A stretch of 64,000 bases of DNA, taken from JBBSBY01 sp038250835 (GTDB taxonomy: Bacteria > Desulfobacterota > Desulfomonilia > Desulfomonilales > Desulfomonilaceae). The stretch is from contig JBBSBY010000002.1 in assembly GCA_038250835.1 (NCBI GenBank), positions 59,962 through 123,961 on the forward strand. Direction: 5' to 3'. The position numbers were made by a program, and so were the translations under genes. This document shows, piece by piece, positions 59,228 to 64,000 of the stretch. The notes below the pieces were generated by a model. It was given only the letters and a program-made list of their open reading frames with translations. It did not search any database and was not told the origin of the DNA. Each line of letters opens with the position of its first letter. Position 1 is the stretch's first letter.

Positions 59228-60565
59228 ATGAACAAACCTTCAATTTTGCTTGTTAATCCATGGATTCACGACTTCGCCGCATATGACTTATGGGCCAAAC
59301 CATTGGGGTTGCTCGCTCTTGCGACAAAATTGAGGAATGAAGGCTGGAAGCCAAGTCTGATTGATTTTGTCGACCCGGATCATCCTTCCACTCCACGAAA
59401 AACACAAAAGTTCCAACAAGGTCCACTCCACCGGGAAGTGATTAAAAAACCTCCGCAATTGACTGATGTTCGTAGAAATTTTTGTCGGTACGGAGTAAGT
59501 CGGGAAGAGATCACCAAAGACTTGGCGGATGTGACGCCGCCGAGAGTCATTTTAGTGACGAGTATGATGACTTACTGGCACACCGGAGTCACTGAGACGA
59601 TTGCGTTGCTCAGGACTACGTTTCCGGGGATTCCGATCATTTTAGGTGGAATATACGCAACCTTGATCCCTGAGCACGCTGCGCAAACAGGGGCTGATTA
59701 CATCTTTAGAGGCCCGGCTGAAGCCGGTCTATCCCAATTGCTTACGACTATTTCAGGAATTTCCCCCGCAGAGTCGCCACACTACGATTTAGTATTTTCT
59801 CCTGCTTTGGATCTGGTTCATAAAGTAAGATTCTTACCGCTTCTCACAACCAGAGGATGCCCATACCGTTGCTATTACTGCGCTTCAAGTCAGGTATCTC
59901 CAACCTTTGTTAGACGACCGATTCAGGATGTGATCGGAGAAATTAGAAGGGGCCTGATTAAATGGAATATCAAAGATATCGCGTTGTATGACGATGCCTT
60001 TCTTTACAATGCTGAAGATCACGCCATTCCGTTACTCAAAAGGTTCATCCAGGAATTTGAGGGACTGAGATGGCACTGTCCCAACGGGCTTCACGCCTCT
60101 GCCATTACCGGTCAAGTGGCGGAGTTATTAAATCAGGCTGGATTCGAAACTTTGCGCTTAGGCTTAGAAAGTTCAAGAGACGCATTTCACAGGGAAACGG
60201 GGAGTAAAACTAATTGGCGAGATTTTAGAGCCGCTGTTACTAATTTGAAAAACGCGGGTTTTAGTCAAGAACAAATAGGCGTTTACCTGCTTGGGGGGTT
60301 ACCGCATCAAACCCTCAATAAGTTGTCCGAAGATGTAGAAAACGTCTTAACCGTCGGTGGATACCCGAAAATAGCTGAATACTCACCTCTACCGGGAACA
60401 ATACTGTGGAATGAATCCCTTGAAACGGCTAAGTACCCAATAGACGAGGAGCCACTGTTTCAAAATTGCACACTGCTTCCATGCGCTCATGAAAGTATTG
60501 ATAGGCCGGCTCTTTCCGCATTGCGTAGCCACATTGCGCAGGAAGTCGGATTGAAAGCGTCTTGA
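59228..60565 (+). CDS. B12-binding-domain radical SAM protein
   Basis: The 445-residue protein starts with PSILLVNPWIHDFAAYDLW, the beginning of an N-terminal cobalamin-type Rossmann domain (about residues 1-175, ending GGIYATLIPEHAAQTGADYI). It carries the radical SAM cluster motif RGCPYRCYYCASS and continues in a TIM-barrel domain. No DxHxxG signature of the cobalamin site was found, so cobalamin binding may be lost. The reaction is unknown; relatives include methyltransferases and lipid- or bacteriochlorophyll-type enzymes. There is only a weak ribosome binding site before ATG 59228. Confidence 0.85.
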   Translation: MNKPSILLVNPWIHDFAAYDLWAKPLGLLALATKLRNEGWKPSLIDFVDPDHPSTPRKTQKFQQGPLHREVIKKPPQLTDVRRNFCRYGVSREEITKDLADVTPPRVILVTSMMTYWHTGVTETIALLRTTFPGIPIILGGIYATLIPEHAAQTGADYIFRGPAEAGLSQLLTTISGISPAESPHYDLVFSPALDLVHKVRFLPLLTTRGCPYRCYYCASSQVSPTFVRRPIQDVIGEIRRGLIKWNIKDIALYDDAFLYNAEDHAIPLLKRFIQEFEGLRWHCPNGLHASAITGQVAELLNQAGFETLRLGLESSRDAFHRETGSKTNWRDFRAAVTNLKNAGFSQEQIGVYLLGGLPHQTLNKLSEDVENVLTVGGYPKIAEYSPLPGTILWNESLETAKYPIDEEPLFQNCTLLPCAHESIDRPALSALRSHIAQEVGLKAS

Positions 60566-60696
60566 TGAAATACTCAAGAACCCAGTCCGACCCCGTTTGT
60601 CTGATAATAATCAACGTGCTCGCTTTGAATATGGTATTTTGTTGATTGGATTGCTACATTAATATACGACTATATAAAATTGCGGAGGCTAAGCGC

Positions 60697-61011
60697 GTGC
60701 TCGGAATAAAGGATTTTTTGCAACAAGCTCGTGGTCTTAAAGACAAGATGGAAGAAATGCAGGAATCGCTGGCCGAAAAGACCGTGGTGGGAAACGCCGG
60801 CGGTGACATGGTAAAAGCTGAAGCAAACGGGGCGCAGGAAATTTTATCGATCCAAATTGAACGGGATCTTTTAAATTCAGATGATCCGGAACTACTGCAG
60901 GACCTGATTGTGTCCGCAGTCAACGATGCCTTGCTTAAGTCAAAGAAACTGGCCCAGGAAGAAATGAGTAAACTAACCGGCGGTTTCAAAATTCCCGGTT
61001 TAGATCTGTAA
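60697..61011 (+). CDS. YbaB/EbfC-family nucleoid-associated protein
   Basis: The start was set at GTG 60697, with GGAGG 8 bases upstream, giving 104 residues, the family size. The product has an N-terminal helix (LQQARGLKDKMEEMQESLAE), a beta-sheet core (GGDMVKAEANGAQEILSIQI) and a C-terminal helix with GGFKIPGL. These dimers bind DNA like tweezers. The gene is not next to recR or dnaX, its usual neighbours, here 21 kb distant. Confidence 0.9.
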   Translation: MLGIKDFLQQARGLKDKMEEMQESLAEKTVVGNAGGDMVKAEANGAQEILSIQIERDLLNSDDPELLQDLIVSAVNDALLKSKKLAQEEMSKLTGGFKIPGLDL

Positions 61012-61038
61012 CCCCGATCAACGATTTCGAGATGAAGC

Positions 61039-61581
61039 ATGGTTATTCCCGCCGAAAAAGAATGTATACAACTGTTGGAAAAATATGAGACTCCGGTCCA
61101 TATTATTGCGCATTCCAAAAAAGTCTGGGATGTCGGCAAAATTCTTGGAATTGGGCTCCTCATAAAAAATTATCCCGTTAATATCGAGCTATTGGCGGCT
61201 TCTTGTTTGCTCCATGATATTGGAAAGTACCCTTGTATCGTCGACGGTGGAGGGTACCACGACGCTCGTGGCGGACAGATACTCGAAAGTGAGGGATTTC
61301 CGGTTGTGGCCGGTATAATCTCGCAACATGTGGTCCTTAGGACCCCAGCCGATGCGCCTGTGGCGGAGGAACACTTGTTGTTCTATGCGGACAAAAGAGT
61401 GGTTCACGATGAAGTCGTGACCATTGAGGATAGATTTTTGTATCTACAGGCCACCTATGGGAAAACCAGCAAAGCCGTCGAAGGTTTGATGTTTATGAAG
61501 CAGGAGACTGAGAGACTGGAGCGGGCCATATTTGCTCATTTGAATTTCTCTCCTGATGACGTGATTACATTTCTATCTTAA
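61039..61581 (+). CDS. HD-domain phosphohydrolase-like protein
   Basis: The 180-residue protein carries an HD domain: IIAHSKKVWDVG as the first histidine, SCLLHDIGKYP as the HD pair, and a later ISQHVV. The metal site His-His-Asp-Asp order fits the HDIG type. Such proteins hydrolyse phosphoesters of nucleotides or signalling molecules. The substrate is unknown. It follows ybaB by 27 bases on the same strand. Confidence 0.8.
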   Translation: MVIPAEKECIQLLEKYETPVHIIAHSKKVWDVGKILGIGLLIKNYPVNIELLAASCLLHDIGKYPCIVDGGGYHDARGGQILESEGFPVVAGIISQHVVLRTPADAPVAEEHLLFYADKRVVHDEVVTIEDRFLYLQATYGKTSKAVEGLMFMKQETERLERAIFAHLNFSPDDVITFLS

Positions 61582-62101
61582 TGTAACGTAAACCTATTGT
61601 TGTTCTGTATTTATAAACTTACTTTCAATTATCTTCAATTCATTACTTTAATCTAATCTGATTTTACTAATGCTGATAGGCTGTTATGAGTAGGCGGAAT
61701 TTTAGTTGCCCACAATTTTTTAATTAATGGGATTGTCTTGAGTATTTCATTTTGATATAATCCTCCTCAAACAGGTCCCAAAACGCGTCCTTAGTTATAT
61801 TTGTTCTCACACAATCACGCCCTGGTTTAGTGGGACAAATCGCGAACTCAGGTATGGACAAATCTGCTTAACGTCTGAATTTGGTTTGTTGTAATGATAA
61901 CAGGTGTAGTTGATCTTTTTTGGCTCCGAGACTTTTTTTCGTTGATTTTATTGAAATATCTCTTAATATCCCTTTGTTGGTGTTATGGTGTCAAATTTCG
62001 ACGGCAATATTATACCCTCAGACCATGCCGAACCCACAAAAGCTAAAGCCTGGAGTTCCATTTATAATGGATTGGGTTGTTTAATTTAGATGGAGTATGT
62101 G
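61582..62101. other. AT-rich intergenic region with a possible degraded leftward coding segment
   Basis: Over these 520 bases I see no RNA gene or regulatory site that can be supported. A leftward open segment at 61724-61867 (48 codons, no start) reads ICPTKPGRDCVRTNITKDAF and DLFEEDYIKMKYSRQSH, which looks like protein. Traces of other frames continue upstream toward 61990. It may be the remnant of a transposase or other lost gene. Confidence 0.25.
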
Positions 62102-63310
62102 ATGAAGTTTGTGTCGGTTAAAAGAGTCATAGTTTGCGCAACAATTCTTTGTTTATTTTGCCTCCCCTGTTTTGCTGAGCAGCCGAAATCCAAGCTGGAA
62201 AGACATGCCCGGTTGAGTTCTCCAAGCTCGGATTATTCCGGCGATCAAATCAATTACGAAAGTAACTTTTTGGAATGGCTGGAAGCATTCTTAACAAGTG
62301 TGCCCGCGGATAGGTATGGGAATACCGACGCTCAAGCCAATTTAATCGAACACGAATCCTCTTCGGCGGAACTCACCGCCGAACCTTCGTCTCAAGAAGC
62401 GCAATTGCCTAAGCCGGCAAACTCCCTGGGCCTCGTTGACATCCCGCCATTGTATACCTCACCGAAACTCGACGGCGAAGGTGTATGGACAAACGATGAT
62501 CTTCCTAACGGGCTGGACGGCCGCCCTTTGGTATACAAAACTGTATATCGTCCCAGTGTTGAATTTCCAAACGCAGTTGTATACATGGCGGTTTTTGATA
62601 TGTCCAGGCTTGTTCCTCGATTCTTTGTCGGGCAAACCGAGCCCGGTGTATACAACATAAATCATCTATCCACCAATGAAGATTTGTCGAAAATCGTTGC
62701 AATAACAAACGCGATGTGGATGCAACAGCATTCCCGCGGCGCCGGCGGCATCTTCCGTGGGCAAGTCGTTTATCCGATGGTGCCGGGAATGGCTACTCTA
62801 ATTGTATACAAGGATGATTCAGTTGATATTCGGGAATGGTCGGACGATATTCCCGTTCATCTGGTTAAGGACGCAAGACAATTGCGCCACCTAATTGTGA
62901 AAGACGGCAATGTGATTGATCAAGTCCTTAAAGGTGGTAAAGTTGCGGACGCTGAGATCGGCCTTGGCGGATTCCTGGTTGACAATCAAGGCCGCAGCAC
63001 AATGAATAATAAGTTTTGGTTTTTGGCGAACCGGACCGCGTTCGGTATCCGGGAGGACGGTAATCTGATTTTTGCGATGGGTCATCATGTGGGCACCAAG
63101 GATCTCGCAAGAGCGTTGGTTCTTGCCGGATGCAAACGGGCAATTCATGGGGACGCCAACATACATAACATTGTTTGCAACTTCTATTATCGCGATACTG
63201 ACAACAAAATTATAAAGCGCGATAAACTATCGCCGGATCAGCTTCAATATACTACCAAGAGATATGACCAGGGTTACGCTAAAGACTTTTTCGCTTTTTA
63301 CGAGAAATAG
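62102..63310 (+). CDS. Secreted phosphodiester-glycosidase (NAGPA-like) domain protein
   Basis: The start was set at ATG 62102, with GGAG upstream; the product is about 402 residues. A signal peptide (VKRVIVCATILCLFCLPCFA) is followed by a low-complexity region of about 80 residues and then a C-terminal domain beginning near TVYRPSVEFPNAVVYMAVFD. Motifs such as ANRTAFGIREDGNLIFAMG and LVLAGCKRAIHGDANIHN resemble the phosphodiester glycosidase (NAGPA/DUF2233) fold, in which the last segment normally carries an Asp-Gly-Gly motif; here it is HGDANIHN. It may act on exported glycoconjugates or cell-wall polymers. The assignment rests on the fold only. Confidence 0.6.
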   Translation: MKFVSVKRVIVCATILCLFCLPCFAEQPKSKLERHARLSSPSSDYSGDQINYESNFLEWLEAFLTSVPADRYGNTDAQANLIEHESSSAELTAEPSSQEAQLPKPANSLGLVDIPPLYTSPKLDGEGVWTNDDLPNGLDGRPLVYKTVYRPSVEFPNAVVYMAVFDMSRLVPRFFVGQTEPGVYNINHLSTNEDLSKIVAITNAMWMQQHSRGAGGIFRGQVVYPMVPGMATLIVYKDDSVDIREWSDDIPVHLVKDARQLRHLIVKDGNVIDQVLKGGKVADAEIGLGGFLVDNQGRSTMNNKFWFLANRTAFGIREDGNLIFAMGHHVGTKDLARALVLAGCKRAIHGDANIHNIVCNFYYRDTDNKIIKRDKLSPDQLQYTTKRYDQGYAKDFFAFYEK

Positions 63311-63352
63311 GCGCTAACGATCAGCGGCATAGAAATACCGCTGGAGCGAACT

Positions 63353-63667
63353 ATGGGAATCAATGAGCTTCTCGAAGGTAAAAAAGACGAAATAATAAAG
63401 ATTGCGGCTCTGCATGGAGCCGGAAATGTGCGGGTCTTTGGGTCCGTAGCTCGTGGATACGCCGGCGCCCCCAGTGATATTGACTTTTTGGTGGACATGG
63501 AACCCGGCAGAAGTCTTCTGGACCGCAGTGAACTCATCGCCGATCTGCGCCTCCTGGGTCGAAAAGTGGATGTAGTCACAGAGGACGGTCTTTATTGGCT
63601 CCTGAGGAGGAGGATATTGAAGGAAGCTCACCCCTTATTAAAAAGGATCCAAGAGTCTATCCTATAG
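63353..63667 (+). CDS. MNT-family minimal nucleotidyltransferase (orphan)
   Basis: The 104-residue protein has the nucleotidyltransferase signature FGSVARGYAGAPSDIDFLV (Gly-Ser plus Asp-x-Asp) and a second carboxylate position in LGRKVDVVTEDGL. MNT proteins usually form HEPN-MNT toxin-antitoxin pairs, in which they silence the HEPN toxin by nucleotidylation. No HEPN gene is next to it: the following gene is rpe on the other strand, 11 bases away. It may be a remnant, a solo regulator or a partner of a distant toxin. Confidence 0.8.
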   Translation: MGINELLEGKKDEIIKIAALHGAGNVRVFGSVARGYAGAPSDIDFLVDMEPGRSLLDRSELIADLRLLGRKVDVVTEDGLYWLLRRRILKEAHPLLKRIQESIL

Positions 63668-63678
63668 AAATCTTTTTC

Positions 63679-64000
63679 TCAGAAGGAGCCGCTCCGTAGA
63701 CATCTAATAGCTTCATCATACGGCGGATTCTTGAAGATCCCGCTACCGGCCACCAAAATGTCGGCCCCGGCTTCCAGTACTTGCCCGCATGTTTTCGCAT
63801 TAATTCCGCCATCCACTTCTAGAGAAATGGAATGTCCCGACCGATCTATTCGATCACGAACGTCACGGATTTTGGGTAACATGGAAGCCAAGAACGATTG
63901 ACCCGAGAATCCCGGATTCACCGTCATCACTAGAACCAAATCCAGTAGCGGCATACAGTAATCGAGAACTTCGGGCGAGATTTCCGGATTAAGCGCAACA
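63679..64000 (-). CDS. rpe: Ribulose-phosphate 3-epimerase, partial (5' end beyond the window)
   Basis: Reading leftward from beyond the right edge, the frame contains VALNPEISPEVLDYCMPLLD, LVLVMTVNPGFSGQSFLASM and SLEVDGGINAKTCGQVLEAG, then ADILVAGSGIFK, ending at 63679. These are the C-terminal barrel motifs of Rpe, which converts ribulose-5-phosphate and xylulose-5-phosphate. The metal ligands (for example Asp in EVDGGI) are present. About the last 100 residues are in the window. Confidence 0.93.
   Translation of the reverse strand, partial: VALNPEISPEVLDYCMPLLDLVLVMTVNPGFSGQSFLASMLPKIRDVRDRIDRSGHSISLEVDGGINAKTCGQVLEAGADILVAGSGIFKNPPYDEAIRCLRSGSF

Noticed and set aside
1..64000. CRISPR arrays, tRNA or rRNA genes, and prophage or intact insertion sequences
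   Set aside because: No regularly spaced repeats, tRNA-like clover-leaf sequences, rRNA segments or transposase genes were recognised by eye anywhere in the window.

Overview
The window is a stretch of an anaerobic, probably deltaproteobacterial (Desulfobacterota) chromosome of medium GC. No rRNA or tRNA was seen, so the placement is inference. It rests on a zapA-6S RNA-rny cluster, NtrC-type regulators, a lactate-utilisation (Lut) gene, a soluble bis-MGD molybdenum oxidoreductase with a multi-cluster ferredoxin, a TauE-type exporter and a TAXI binding protein. Genes are densely packed on both strands. There is no prophage, no intact insertion sequence and no CRISPR array.

Layout. 1-10.4 kb: partial lutA, mltD, a degenerate histidine kinase, pncA, a secreted nitroreductase, then (leftward) zapB-like, zapA, 6S RNA candidate and rny, an SLC13-type permease and a divergent PAS-AAA+ regulator. 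10.7-25.4 kb: a complete leftward nuo operon (nuoA-B-CD-E-F-G-H-I-J-K-L-M-N, 13 genes with fused nuoCD) encoding respiratory complex I. 25.9-36.9 kb: CYTH protein, lepB, a toxin-antitoxin pair with a frameshifted toxin, a GC-rich structured element, an unknown two-gene unit, a nitroreductase, secreted proline/glutamine-rich proteins, an MFS permease, a CAP protein, an orphan TAXI protein and a thiolase. 37.1-48.5 kb: an FtsX-like permease, lipB, recR (apparent CTG start), LUD protein plus GHMP kinase, an EF-G, a NYN nuclease, a cell-wall amidase and ftsY.

48.7-56.6 kb is the most interesting part. An NtrC-type response regulator is followed by a near-consensus sigma-54 promoter. Downstream are a pseudo-receiver, a TauE/SafE-type exporter, a three-helix membrane protein with Oxa1-superfamily-like topology, a cytoplasmic molybdoenzyme, a four-cluster ferredoxin and a QueG-like Fe-S protein. 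These look like one functional neighbourhood, possibly for sulfur-compound redox and export, but the substrate cannot be read from sequence. 56.9-64 kb: tex, a B12-type radical SAM protein, ybaB, an HD-domain protein, a secreted phosphodiester-glycosidase-like protein, an orphan MNT nucleotidyltransferase and partial rpe.

Several signalling proteins here have lost canonical residues: the kinase at 2.3 kb, the AAA+ regulator at 9.0 kb and the receiver at 50.4 kb. Many genes start at GTG, TTG or possibly CTG. Starts were moved where a clear ribosome binding site and the family's length agreed.
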